From Straminergon stramineum (lineage: Eukaryota > Streptophyta > Bryopsida > Hypnales > Calliergonaceae): a DNA stretch of 64,000 bases. Positions 11,639 through 24,200 of this stretch are shown piece by piece. The translations under genes and the position numbers were made by a program. How positions within the stretch are numbered: position 1 is the first letter of the stretch; each line of letters opens with the position of its first letter. The notes under the pieces were generated by a model. The model worked only from the letters and a program-made list of their open reading frames with translations. It did no database searches and was not told where the DNA came from. Where the stretch lies: contig OY987265.1 of NCBI GenBank assembly GCA_963920665.1, positions 21,829,001 through 21,893,000 of the forward strand, given 5' to 3'.

Positions 11639-12700
11639 CTAGGCACATACCATCCATGACATTAAGCGTCCTACGCACCCAATCGATCGAAGCAAAAATT
11701 GTCCGGGCGAGTCGACAGCAACAGGATCAAATTCCGAGGACTCCACGCACCCAAGAAGGGCAATCGAAACCATCAAGCGACGAGAGAAATCCAGAAATCT
11801 CAAATTCCAGACAAGCCAATCATGGGTAACAAAGCCTGAATCAATCCGTATGGAGGATTCAAACTTTAAAACATCCTCAACACAGCACCCCCGTACCCCC
11901 CAAAGCTGAAAATTCTTGGACATGGCCCAAGAAAGCCCAATTGATACGGAAACAGATTCAACTAGGATCCAAACCTCCCGATGCGGTACGCATCTATGCG
12001 CGATCAAGCAAGGCTTGCAATAATCACAGCCATCTCGCCGGAAGAAAGAAGCTCTAAAAGCTTGGACATGGCACAAGAAACAAAATCACGACTAAAATTG
12101 GTCTATACCAGACCGAAATCTATAGTATAACGCAACCCAGTGCACAACCAAACCAGGCTTTCAAGTCAGGCATTCAATCTACGGTAGGCCTAACAGAGAC
12201 TGCAAGCTACGAAATTGGAAGCCGAGATCGAAAAAGCACCGGGGACATTAATTGTTAACCTCCCCGATCACCGCGGACTCCACATGATTCGCAATTCCAG
12301 GAGCTACCCAATGCGGAGGAGCAATCTCTTGAGCCAGAGATGGCAGCCCTGCAATAGAGGAAGGCAAATTCAGGTGTTGCAGAATCAGTCAGAATCAGTA
12401 CTGGACTTGCCAGTGAAGTGCGAGCGTCAGCACTCAGCAGGGGCAACTCTCTCCAAAGAGTGTTGGGAACGCTTGGGGAACGCCAAGGAACGAGATGGGA
12501 ACGGAAAAGGCCCTGGGTGATTTGGCAAGATTTTGGCGTTGCTGAGGACGCGTGTCGGCATTTCACGGAGTTGGTGAGGTGGGAGAACGAAAAAGCGGAC
12601 TGATATTTTGGCTGCGGACGGAAAGATTTTTTCATTGGAAAAGTGCATTGTTGGATTTATTGTTGGAGCATTTGGTCCGAAGGACGTGCACACGGGAACT
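11639..12700 (-). promoter_or_regulatory. 5' region (UTR, introns, promoter) of the DOG1-like gene
   Basis: This ~1-kb stretch is clearly richer in GC than the spacers. On the minus strand it has splice-like signals, for example an acceptor with a good pyrimidine tract (CCTTCCTCTATTGCAG) near 12352. It holds several overlapping open frames of 100-145 codons without a recognised domain. I read it as 5' UTR exons, introns and promoter, but a short coding first exon could hide here. Confidence 0.4.
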
Positions 12701-13088
12701 GGTGCTAATAGTGACTAGTGAGTTACTGTAGTGAGTAGAGAACCTTCTAAGGTAAGGTAGTCTCGTTTTAACCCTTAAAGGACGGACTGATGACCGTGGA
12801 AATCATGCCTTTTGAAACCGTGTGACATCATCTACTTTGAAAAAACAAGAACGGTGCAACCGTGAGGCTCTGTCCCATTCGTAACACCAACAAACTCATA
12901 CAGTTTATATACCTGTAATAGAATAACAATTTGAAGAAAATTTTAATTTTAATTTTGTTTTATTTATAATAAATAGTTTTATACCATGTTTCATATGTTA
13001 TAGTTAGTCCTCTATATTATATATTATATATTATATTTGTATTTGTATCTGTATCTATATAGGGTAGTTGAACCTATTCTTGCACATT
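12701..13088. other. Spacer with a T2 MITE fragment and an AT microsatellite
   Basis: From TTAA at 12768 to about 12860 lies an inverted 3' fragment of the 0.24-kb TTAA family (reverse of CACTAGTCC..CCTTTAAGGG). Near 13013-13040 there is an ATATT-type AT repeat followed by TGTATTTGTATCTGTATC. No gene. Confidence 0.5.
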
Positions 13089-14198
13089 TAACCCTTTGAC
13101 ACACCAACGTCCATATAATGGACAATGAACAAATTGTAAGCCTTCTCTTAACTACATCCCATACAATTTTTCATCCATTCAAATTTTCCTTCGTTCTTGT
13201 GCTAGTTGACTACCATTTGTTTAGTATGGATTTTCAAAATAAGATATTTTGATTTTTTTTTAAATAAAAAAATTGGTTTATGTCAAGTTTCATTCTTAGT
13301 TTAACCCCTAAACGTCCAACCATCCCAAAAGTAAACAATGTACATAATCAAACACAGTTTTCTCATCCGTCATTGACTTTTTGTAGTGGATTATTTCATA
13401 TATATTTTATGAGAAGTTAGTTTCATACATGTATAATTTGATTAGAAAGGGGATGATTTGTGAAATTTTTATGCCTCATTTCATGTAGTGATTCATCCAA
13501 AATTTCAAAGATTTTAGTAAAAAAGTGCTCTTATAAAAGTCAACTCATAATATTAAGCAACCAAAAAATCTCGAAAAATCATAACACTTAGGGTATTACA
13601 TTTCAACCAATCACAACAAATTTCATGTACAAATTGTCAATATCTTATTCATAATCAAATTACAAAATAATTTTGAATTTCAAGTTTCAAATTTTATACA
13701 AAAACATTGGTGACAACAATTATAGATCTAACTGTATGGATAGAATTTGGATTTCATAATGTACAACTTTTATTCATACATCAAGTTCAAAATATCCCTC
13801 TTAGTTACATTTTATAAGACATCTTTGAAATTCTCCAAATCTAGAGAAGGGTGAGGGCATTTAGGGGTTAAAAAGTGAGACCTTAACAATGACTTTCCAA
13901 AATAAGTAAAATCAAATAATGAAAATTATACCATCTCATAGTGCACATTATTCCAAATTCATTATAAATTTTTTTAATAAATTTTTTTTAATTGAGGACT
14001 TTTAATTGAATTTCAAAAGATAACCTTGCAAAATTAATTAAAAACTAAGAAATATTTTTTGATAAATCCAACCATATAGATGTGATCTACAAATTGATAT
14101 TGACAACTTTTCTTTGTATATCTACATTTTTGTGATTCATCAAACATTTTATAACACATCTTTGAAATTGGTGGTGGATTTGGATGTTAAGGGGGTAA
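13089..14198 (+). mobile_element. Older TTAA (T3-like) MITE interrupted by a younger one
   Basis: The left end is TTAA followed by CCCTTTGACACACC. The right end near 14198 is GTTAAGGGGGTAAG (TTAA decayed to GTAA). Removing the inner element at 13301-13871 leaves about 0.54 kb, close to the family size. The right part has the CCATATAGATGTGATCTAC landmark of the family. The outer right boundary is inferred from decayed termini. Confidence 0.45.
13301..13871 (+). mobile_element. TTAA MITE, T3 family, inner copy
   Basis: TTAA at 13301-13304 and 13868-13871. The left terminus is CCCCTAAACGTCC and the right terminus is GGGCATTTAGGGG. The interior shares landmarks with 6809-7373 (a TGGATAG..TTTCATAATGTACAAC region, then TTTTATAAGACATCTTTG). 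Non-coding. Confidence 0.7.
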
Positions 14199-14658
14199 GA
14201 CTTTGAGGAGCTATAAATTGTTCATTTGATCATCTTTTTGTGTAATATTTGAACTGTAATGGAGGTTGAGAAATCGGCTTTGATAGATATCCAATTTATG
14301 GATCTCCAAAATACAAATTTTTCCATGAATTGTATAAATATACAAAATTTTCTACAAATTGTACAAATATACAAATATACCTGTAAATGTCCAACATGAA
14401 AGAGTTAGTTTGAGAAAACAAGATGAAAAAAGTATCTTGAACCATAACTCAATTAAGACCTAAAAATGTACACAAGACCCATTAAGCAATGAAATGCTCC
14501 CTAAATTGAATTGTATCCAACAAAATTCACAATGACCAAGCTATCATCATCAAGTATGAGGTGATATCAAGCTTAGCAAAATACAATCAAACAATCATGA
14601 GAACAATTTTCAATTGTATGGATTGCTTACCTCCTCTTGATTTGCACCTTTGACAACT
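14199..14658. other. AT-rich spacer
   Basis: No gene seen. A short local tandem (ACAAATTGTACAAATATAC) lies near 14345-14385. Confidence 0.4.
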
Positions 14659-15398
14659 GGGTCATTGCAAGAAACACCAGTCCTATTTTCCGTCACAATG
14701 CAAGGGACACTTTTGTTATTTACTATAACTTTTGAAGCACAAGTCCAATGAACATGAAATTTCTAGGGAACATGTTTAACTTGATGTAAATCAGATCCCT
14801 TGTTTTTTAGAAATTAAAAAAAAATCATTTTGTATTTAAAAGTCATTTTTGTTAATTTGTCACAAAGTGCAGTTTAGGGGGTTTCACTATGTTACGAGTC
14901 CCCAAATTTTATGATCTAGAGTTGAAACTTTAATGGTGTATTTGTGTAGTAGGAAATCTTGTATCTACCAAAGAAAATTTGAAAATATATTATTTTATGT
15001 CCTCCACATGAGTGCATACAACACTCCCATTGCACTCAATTTTTGAACATTGAAGATGGTTTTAATATCATTATTTTATTGAAATCTCATCTTCATCAAC
15101 TCTTTTCAAATGGAAAATTTTTAATTTAAAAAAAAATTCCTATTTATTACAAATTAAAATGTGAAAGTGCCAATTTTCATGAGAATTGGCACTTTTCTGG
15201 TTCTCCTACCTAGAGAATTTTTCTATGGTTTTCCTTCCTAAGGTAGCTTCTTCTTAAATGTTAATATACGAAAAATATTTTTTTCAATTTTCTAAAATTA
15301 TTATTTTAATTATAATTTAATTATAAAGTACTCTCGAAAAAAACAGGAGTACTATAAAAAACACTATAGAAAATGGACAATGTTTCTTGCAATGACCC
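14659..15398. mobile_element. GGGT-family TIR element, copy 2 (TSD AACT)
   Basis: Its termini are perfect inverted repeats, GGGTCATTGCAAGAAACA and its reverse complement. The flanks are a perfect 4-bp duplication AACT (14655-14658 and 15399-15402). At 15164-15195 it holds an internal hairpin, AAAGTGCCAATT facing AATTGGCACTTT. It has no transposase frame. Confidence 0.85.
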
Positions 15399-15402
15399 AA
15401 CT

Positions 15403-16046
15403 GGCAATATCCACTAACTTCACGTTTGTAGGCATGATCTTTTGAGAATCACAATCCTATACAAATAGTTTCCCCTACTTCAGATGGTCACACAGAGAGA
15501 TTTTGCTTTACTTTGCACCATGGTGCCAAAGACCCTCTATGAATCTTTTCTAGACAACTCTACCCTCACTTGTATCCGCACCTCAATCCAATCTTGTAAG
15601 TCAGTACTAGCAAACAACCTTGAATCCAAGTTGAAACTATGGAGCGTAGAAATCAATACATCATATAGTTTTAATGTGTTTTAGTGTGCTTGTTCTAAAT
15701 CAAGAGAATTGATTAAAAAAAAGGGATTCTTACTCTAAGCTTATGGTCTTGAGGAGGTTGAGCTTCGATGCGGTCATCCGTGATCAACAACAATGAGTTG
15801 TTGCCACAAAATAGAGTTGTGCCATCACAACAAACATGTTTTGAAAAGAATATATGCAACACTCATAGGCATGGAAGATGATACCATGACATGAACTACG
15901 AGCAAGAGGTGAGAACACCATATTGCATTTAAATAGAAACAAGAACTAAACCTTTATAGTACCTTCTGAAACCAAGTATGAGACCTTAGAATCAAATAGA
16001 GGGTTTGTATAAAGAATAGCAACTAATGGCTTTCTAGCATTAGAGA
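15403..16046. other. AT-rich spacer
   Basis: A 66-codon frame at 15484-15684 has no recognised domain. Nothing else is supported. Confidence 0.35.
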
Positions 16047-16262
16047 TTAAACCCTAAAGGATCAAGAACTCATGGTTTCAATATGAGAAATTCATGTCAT
16101 AAATTAAATAATCATAGCATCAAAATCTGGAACTTTATTTGTGTCGGTAAAAAACAAATAAATTTGAACAAAAGGAAGTCTACATTCTACCTACTCAAAA
16201 GTGCTAAAAAAAGAAAAAAAAGAAAACAAAACATGAGACCCAATTTAGGCTTCTTGGGTTAA
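16047..16262 (+). mobile_element. TTAA MITE, ~0.22-kb family (T5), copy 1
   Basis: TTAA at 16047-16050 and 16259-16262. The left end is TTAAACCCTAAAGGATCAAG. The right end holds ACATGAGACCCAATTTAGG and TTCTTGGG. The copy at 61885-62124 has the same right-hand block (ACATGAGGCCCAATTTGGG). Non-coding. Confidence 0.65.
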
Positions 16263-17734
16263 CTATGCCCACAAACAAAACCTAAACTAGAATCTACTCG
16301 GTAGGAATGGATACTAAAGGTCGGGCATTGAACATTTGAGAACATTTATATTTGTACCTGATAGCACAAGGTTGGATTGGTCCTCGTTTGGGTAGTGTAC
16401 AACTTTGACGTTGGACCGTACTAACAACGCAAATCATATAACAAGACAAACCATCTCATAAAGTGATGTATACATAATTGTTGAGTGAGGTCAAAGAAAC
16501 CATGTGCATGAATTAATCTAGGTTGTAAGCGCATTGGTTGCCTTGAGTCTTCATGACATGATCAATTCAATTCATTTCACATGGCTACAAAACCTTGAAT
16601 GAAGGACATGATTTATTGCCCTAAATCAACCAATAGGACCAGCAATTTTGTACCTCAAAATCGGAGTTCTGAAGAGCACTGATGAAGCTCTTCCGCACTT
16701 GCATTGACTATGTAATGCACCACCTTCTCCAGAAAACCAAAGTTGCAAGGATAGATTGTCTTTTCACCAATTCACAAGGTACCATTCTTAGTACCCTACT
16801 ATGGGGCGAGGATTTCAAGTTCTACTTACAACCATTGATCATGAATTCAGAGCACAGTTAAGCCAATCAAGAGTGCAAAGTAGACCATGATTTTCCATTC
16901 AAGTTGGAGAAGAGAAACGGACCTCCACAGATCAAAAAGTTAGTTAGTTGAAGCACACAATCCATATGATTTTGGGCTTGAATGAAGTGGGAATTTCACA
17001 CTTGCAAACATTATGTGAAGTAACAACAGTTGGATGGTTGCAATGCTTGAATCAAAAGAAGTTGTGAAGTTGAATTGAGGGCTAGAAAAAAACAAACATA
17101 AGGTGCAAGAATTCTACAACTCTCAACTTCCAAAGGTTGTTGCTCCCCTGACTTGTCAGACCCCCCATAGGAAAATAATCTACTCGAAAAAACCCTCTAA
17201 GAAAACCCTCTCTTACAAAGAAAACCTTCTTATGATTGCGTCAACGTGCCGACCATGCAATGCAATGGTGTTGTAGCCGCCACTCCTACGATTTTCACCA
17301 TACCCTAATCCGCTTTGAGAAGAAGAACAAAACCTAATACCCTTCATCCTTTGATACCCTCCAATACCCTCCTTCAAATTACATGAAGTATGAATGAGAC
17401 CCCCTAACCAATCAACCCCCCAATTGAACCCCTTGACTAGTCAAACCCCCCTTGGACTAGTTGTTGAACCTCCGACAAGGCGACGAGGCGACCTCCAATA
17501 GTGCAATGTGAATACGGTTGTAGATAGGATTTGGACTTTCACATACCAAAGTCAATGCAGAGTCATTGCCATAGTCTCTATCCAAAGGACATAGCTAATA
17601 AAAAATACACATTGGAGGTCACAGTACTGTAGAAGATCTTCCCTTTGTGCACAAAATTCCAAGGATGAATAGTTGCAGTTCTATCATAGATAGAGAGATT
17701 CCTTGTCATCCATTGGACACTAAACATTTGTGTC
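16263..17734. other. Spacer of mixed composition, no gene recognised
   Basis: It is less AT-rich than its neighbours around 16.3-17.5 kb but broken in all frames. It may be old transposon sequence; I cannot assign it. Confidence 0.35.
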
Positions 17735-18035
17735 GATGTTTATGGGTTAAAGCGACCATTTAAGAGCTGATTGCCTTTTCGGGAAAGTGAAAGTTCTTAT
17801 AACAATTTTTAGTCAATTTTAGTAGGAAAAAAAATGGAATTGGCATCTATCCCTAGTTGTTTCATATTTTTTAAACCTTTGTGGAATTACTTACAAATTT
17901 TAGAAGTGAAATGCAATTGTCATTGAAAGTGACCACCTCCTGAAATGTGTACTTCTGGTACATTGAAGAAAGCAAAATGTACCTTTGTATCATGATTGCT
18001 TTTAGAGCATGGTTGCTCTAATGGCAGACTACCTT
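17735..18035 (+). repeat. Interspersed repeat, copy A (inverted partner at 20.2 kb)
   Basis: It shares an ordered set of landmarks with the reverse complement of 20205-20470: AAGAGCTGATTGCCTTTT, GGAATTGGCATCTA, TTTGTGGAATTACTTA, GACCACCTCCTGAAATGT, GTACATTGAAGAAAG and AAAATGTACCT. Similarity by eye is about 75-80%. A more diverged relative follows at about 18060-18330, and a partial one is at 34690-34830. Confidence 0.65.
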
Positions 18036-19426
18036 AAAAGGTTATTAGGGGGTCCATAAAAGACCATTTAACCGTTGATCACATTCTAGGGGAAGTTAGT
18101 TAAACTGCTTGAAATATTTTTCTGTAAATTCTTCTCAAAAGACAAATAGAATGAGCAGTTAAACTAAGTCGTTTAGAATTTTTCAGCCCTTTTGTGCAAT
18201 TAGTTATGAATTGTTCATGCTATAATGGCATAGGATTCTAGAAGCAAAATGTTTACCATTGGTACATTTCAAAACTCCAATATGTATCTTGGTATTAGAA
18301 GGAGCTTTTAGAATATGGGTGCTTACAACATCTTCTACCTTAATTGCATCTAAGATTGTCCCACTAACCAAATGAAGATGGTTCTAAAGATGGATTTTGT
18401 TTGGTCTTGTTGGTAGTCAAAGGATATTTTAGAATGAATATTTGGGTCACGAAATGAATATTAAACTATTGTTTTTTTTAAATATTGAAAATAGGTGTAT
18501 CCAAAATCAACCCTAGCCCCTAGCCCATTCTAGGTATAAATGAACCAATTTTGATATTGTGGAAGTGGAAACTTTGTAAAGGAGTAATCTTTTGATAAAC
18601 TTCTTTCAAATTAATGTAGTATTTGAGGAATTTTTCTTCTTCTTCTTCTTTTTTACAAATTTGCATTAAAAGAATCTTCAATTCATCTAAGTTAAAAAGA
18701 CAACCTCTTATAATCTTTGCCTTTGAATATTATTCACTAAATTACCATGACTCCAAAATGTATGCAACACAAGGCATTTGCATCAAAAACATTTACAATA
18801 AAAAGTACTTCTTTTTCATTTTTTCTTGCATGCCTATGATGCCATTGATTTTTAAGTTTGCTTTAGGCATAGTTATTTTACACACTTTATCTCAATACTA
18901 AATGCAAACAATGCTAGTAGTATATTCTTTTGTTTAATATTTTATAAACTTAGAATGGACTTCCATGCAAAATCAAAATATGGAAACAAATTTCAAATTT
19001 CTCACAATTGGAATTGATTTCATGAACTTCCATGATGTTTACACTTCTATGTAAGTTGGAAGAAACTTCATTTTAGGAGTAGCTTTAGTCTTGCTATCAA
19101 ACTAAAAGTATCATTAAATTCAAACTAAAAACTTCAAATTCAATGTTAAAATGAGTTTTCTATAAGTCTAAACTAGCTTATCCTTCTTTTCATTTACCTT
19201 ACCCTATAATTTTGTAGGCCAACATTTATCATTCTCTTCTTGCAAACATTCCCCACTTCCTTGTAGGATTTTGAAGAATCTTTGACTTTTCTACAAAATT
19301 TGGGACTATTTAATTTCTAAACATAAAAGTCCATCTTTAGTGAATGTAGGTTTTACAATAAAGTGGCTGCCCTACCTTCCATGGAAGCCTAGAATCATAA
19401 GTAGCCAATGATTGTTGTCAAGTCAT
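18036..19426. other. Spacer with a diverged repeat and a TTC microsatellite
   Basis: About 18060-18330 is a diverged relative of the repeat at 17735. TTC is repeated near 18636-18653. A 92-codon frame at 18623-18901 is low-complexity, with no domain. Confidence 0.4.
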
Positions 19427-20058
19427 TTAACCACTAAATGCCCAAGGTCTATTTAGAGCTTCTTGAAATTTGCTCTAAATTGAGCAAAAAGTCAACATTT
19501 TCATAAGTTGTACCAATTTCTTTTGAATTATAACCGTAAAATTCAAACTAGACATAGGAAAAGAAAACATAACAATATCACTTATAGATTGAAAGATTAT
19601 AATGTTTGATCATGAGGGTGTTAAAAGTAAAAAAAAATTCAATTCTCTTTTTTCATGTCAACTCTAAAAAATTGGTCACTAAAAAAATATGAGGTTATAG
19701 AGCTTAGTGTGCACAACCCCAATCAATTTACAATTGTTCAAAATCTATTGTACAATTTTTTTAATGAATTTCTAATGGGATTTTCCCTCCAAGATCTAGT
19801 GTATTTGAGGCTCATTTCCAAGAGCCCTCAACACTATGGGAAGTCAAGATTGCAATGAGCATCCTTGCACAAAACCTTGGATAGAAAAATCATAATCCTT
19901 CATTTTTCAAATTGGCTTTTTTATCCTAAAACTAGACTTTTAAAAAGAATTCTCCAAAAATATAAACTAATAATAAAAGGGGAAACTTGGTTGGGTTTTA
20001 CTTAACTTCAAAGTTTTCGAAACACCAAAATTTGGTGACTTGGGCATTTAGGGGTTAA
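19427..20058 (+). mobile_element. TTAA MITE, ~0.64-kb family (T1), copy 1
   Basis: TTAA at 19427-19430 and 20055-20058. The left end is CCACTAAATGCCCAAGG and the right end is CTTGGGCATTTAGGGG. Interior landmarks common to all T1 copies: ATTTGCTCTAAATTGA, AAAAGTCAACATTTTC, AATGTTTGATCATGAGGG, CCAAGATCTAGTGTATTTGA and AACTTCAAAGTTTTCGAAAC. Confidence 0.85.
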
Positions 20059-20204
20059 GTGGGAAGATGAAAGATGATTGATGCAATTGCATTATTAATT
20101 GAAATGAAATCATTCATTCAAGATATATTTAAGAATATAGTTGTATCATAAACATCACCATCACACATTGGAACATTTACATTAAGGTTGGAGGCTCAAA
20201 CTTG

Positions 20205-20470
20205 GACTGGGCATTAGAAGCGAACATGACATAGAGGTACATTTTACTTTCTTCCATGTACCAACTTTGTACATTTTAGGAGGTGGTCGCTTTTAATGCC
20301 CATTACGTTTTATCTTCAAAATTCATAAGTAATTCCACAAAGCTCCAAAATATATGAAATGACTTGGATTAGATGCCAATTCCTTTTTTTCTTCCTATGA
20401 AAATTTACTGAAAATTATTTTAAAGAGGTTAGCTTCCTCAAAAGGCAATCAGCTCTTAGATGGAGGCTTT
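20205..20470 (-). repeat. Interspersed repeat, copy B (inverted relative to 17.7 kb)
   Basis: This is the reverse-orientation partner of 17735-18035, with the same landmarks in reverse order. The pair brackets about 2.2 kb containing T1 copy 1. Confidence 0.65.
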
Positions 20471-21226
20471 AAGAGCCTCCTACCTTAGTATTCATTATAT
20501 TCAACATAACTTAGATTAAAATTTTGTAGTTCCAGAAACATTGGTGCTACTCTATTAGTTATTTAGATGATGCTCTTAGTCTCATCCACTTAAACAATGT
20601 TGATAGTATAATATTTGTCCTTCTTGCTCATCACAAAATGTTCTTTGAATCATCCTTGTACTATAATTTCCAACAAGATGTAATAGACATAATGAAGCAT
20701 ATACTATTCCCCTAGTTGGAATTACAAGATGTCTTCTATCTTTATGTGTGTGTGTTAGTTTGGTAATATACATTATTTTTAGTATAACATGGTTTTAATA
20801 TTGTAATAAACTTGAAAAGACCAATAAAAATAAGCAGGCTATATACATCGATTTATCCTTTTAGTGAGGGCGCAAAACTAAAGTCACAATGAAAAAGAAT
20901 TGGTGGAAATTATTCCAATACAATAATATATCAGCTTGGACTCATATATTATAAATGATGTGTCTTTTGTGAATAAGTCTTCCAATTACTAACAGGATAA
21001 ATCATTGTAAGTCCCTCTTTTCATAATTTACGTAAATTGAGTGAACAAGGTTCTGCTTGCTCCATCTCTACAGATTACTAAGCTTGTGATTCATTTGCCT
21101 CCACCATACTTTGAGCATTCTGTTCATATTTACAGCTAAGTATCCATTTCAGCATACAAAATAATTACCAGTAAAACTGAGATCTAAGTTCCATATCACA
21201 ATTGAAACTTTGCTCATCCCATTGAT
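20471..21226. other. Spacer and 3' flank of the ERD7-like gene
   Basis: No gene or transposon terminus is seen. The last ~200 bases are probably 3' UTR of the minus-strand gene that ends at 21227. Confidence 0.4.
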
Positions 21227-24200
21227 TTACTTTGAGCGAGCTCCGCCAGCAACAGCCTTCGCTGCTGCTTTGAGCATTCCCGTCTTGGAAGGCCTGAATT
21301 TGGCTGGATTGAGAGCAGTGCGCACCTTGGCCACTGTCCACGCTGTTGCAAACGCATGTCCAGCAGTGGACAAGGTGTTCCCTGTCACTTGCCCTGCGTC
21401 TTCACCATACCTGAACCACGTCCCCACACAGTCAACCAATTAATAGAATCCATCATTAAAACACAAAAACAATTGCCCTAATTCATGAGAGATGAGGAGC
21501 TTGGAAACTGTTGTTATTAACCCAGGCTACGAAGGTTTACACCCAGTGGGTGGATGATGAAATTTTTCAAGAGCTTGGTGCAGGAGCTCTACGAAATGAT
21601 GAAATGCTTTTCATCAACTATGCTAAAACAACAATTTTTCTCTATTCTTCAGCGATGTGGCTACCTTGGGTACTGCTAGGTGCTTCATCATTTTAGCGCA
21701 AAGCTGTGTGAATAAATTAATGTAAGGATGGAAAGAAAAGGAACAGTTCTAAAAGAAGATGATCTTCTCAAGCCACAGCCACCAGTTATTTTAACTCAAA
21801 AGCCCCTGATTTACATTCCCCCTCCTGCTAGGCTCTCAAGGGTCTTGTTTGTTTCATTCTAATAGAAGTTCAAATCATGACAGAAAGTACACACCTGTGA
21901 GCAACAACGTCCTGCGTAGCTTGGGCTGACGAATGCATTACATCAGTACCCGCCTTCTCCACTGCATCAAATACTTTCGCTGCAGCAAAGGCCAGGAAAA
22001 AATTTCTACATCAGTTTCAATTTCACCGACTGCTTCAGAATACCGGTATTGTACTAGAATTTGATCACTCATCTCATGCTAACCTGAGTCAAGAGTTTTG
22101 TTCCTTCTAAATTCCCAGACTACATTCATCCAGACCATGACATTTTTAAGACAACAGGACGGATATCTTATACTGCTGTATTCTCACAAGTATCAAACTG
22201 CACATAATTACTATAAAAGGGTAAAAATTCCAAAAAAACATATTTGGATCAAGAGAGTGTTCTTTCAAAGCCCCTATCCCGTGCCCACCGGATACAAGTA
22301 GAATTTATGTATAGACTCCTTTCAAGGTTAGATAGTTGAACTTCAAAGTGTATTGTACATCATTCCTTGAGACCTTTCTGTGGGTGTACTGAGTGACTCA
22401 TCAATCAATTCTAAGCACCCACTTGGAAAAATTAGATAATCCATGACATCTCAAACTTAATGATGTATATTTTCTAAGTTTGAATGCAACTAGTTCAATT
22501 TGCTTTCGAATTCGTAGAAAGCCATTGTGGTAATAGGAACATTAGCTGTAGCTTTAACAACATACAAGCCGTATTGACAGCTTCAACAGAATTGCTATAT
22601 ATTCATCAAGTCCAGTCTAAGTTTTGAAACAATTGTCACAATTTCATTGGGCAGTCAAGAGAAGAGTATAAACAATAACCTATATACTCAAAAATTGAAG
22701 AAACAGAAATCAGCATTCTAGATTTATATGGATGGCTTCACATTCTCCTGCTGCAAGGTTAGATTTAAAATTCTCACCCAAATTTTGAGACACGTTACCA
22801 AGTGACAAACATCTTTTCGCGCTTTTTGTGACATCTGACGTACTAGTCGGACATGCACAATATGAAGCCTCTAAGCTTCCAAAGATTATCAAATACAGAA
22901 TGTGTTATTGTAACGTATCAGTTTCTTTGGAGGCAATACAGCCCACAGGAGATCCACTCATCGTGGTTCTCCGGTCGGCTGTATCGCCCCCCAAAACAAA
23001 AACAAAACCCCCAAACTGACGTGAAGAAAAAGGATTGATATATCACAGTTCGGCAATCAAATTTCTTTCATTCGTGTACAGAAAATAAAAGGAATATTGA
23101 GTGACGTACCGAAAGCATCCATGGACACCAAAGCCACCTCGCCAGGCAACAACTGGAAGAACTTCTTCCCAGCTTGCGACTTGAAGAGAGCCCCAGAGAA
23201 CAAGCCCACAGCCTTCACCACCCCGTCCAACACACTCGACGCCACATGCTCCGTCGCTACAGTCATGTTCCTCACCCTACAATAACGATCTCTGCTCATC
23301 AGAAACACCATCCAGCGAACAGAACACGAACCAATTCAAGCAGCAATTGGCTCAGCAACCAATTTCATTGCATCTATCCTCTTGAGAAACACCATCCAAA
23401 CAACAAAACACGAACCAATTCAAGCAGCAATTGCGTCCTCACCCAATTTTTCTGCTCCTTACCTCTTCATATTGCGCAGGGTTCGAGGACTGATGGTGCT
23501 CGGCTTGGAACTCGGTTTCACTCTTCCCCGCACAAACGTGCTGCCGCCCTCCAGCTGCGCCAGCGTTGAATCGCGTAACCAGAAGATGCCCTTGATGAGA
23601 CTCCCAGTGCCCTTGGCCATGGTCTTCGCGATTTCGCTGTTGTAGTCGTCCACATTAGGCGCCATTGTGCGCCAGAACTCCGCTTCGCTGCTCTCCGTCA
23701 CCTGGGAGTAGGGTTTGAATTGTTAGAGAATGGAAGAGAAGGTGTGATCGTTCCCTGTAAGAAAGAGATTTCATGCGGTATTTCTGAGCTTCGAACGCTC
23801 AAAACTCTACTAGTTTTGAGTGTTCGAAAGGTCATCGAAATTCACTGGGTTTAATTGCATGCTGTTTTGTTTCAGAGAGTTAGTTGAGAGGGAGAATTAC
23901 TCGTTTCCCGTGGCTGGAGACGACGGTTTCAGGAACAATCCTCGCAGTGGGCACTGCGTTGCCGTGGCCATACCCGAAAGCGCCATCAAATTCATCTTTC
24001 TCTGAATTCTCGCCATGGACAAGCTGAGGAGTGGAGAATCCACAATACTGACTCAAAATTCCATCGAGCTCATGAAACTCGCGCTCTTGACCCCCGATGG
24101 TGAACGTGACGCCATAGCTCAACGACTTCTGGCTACCACCAGCCGTCTCTCTGTCCATGTCGTCCACGCGACGAGGCACGCGAATCGTGAAGAAGTAGTG

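Noticed and set aside
12215..12693. Frames of 60-126 codons on both strands
   Set aside because: Overlapping in several frames without domains; better explained as GC-rich 5' region of the DOG1-like gene.
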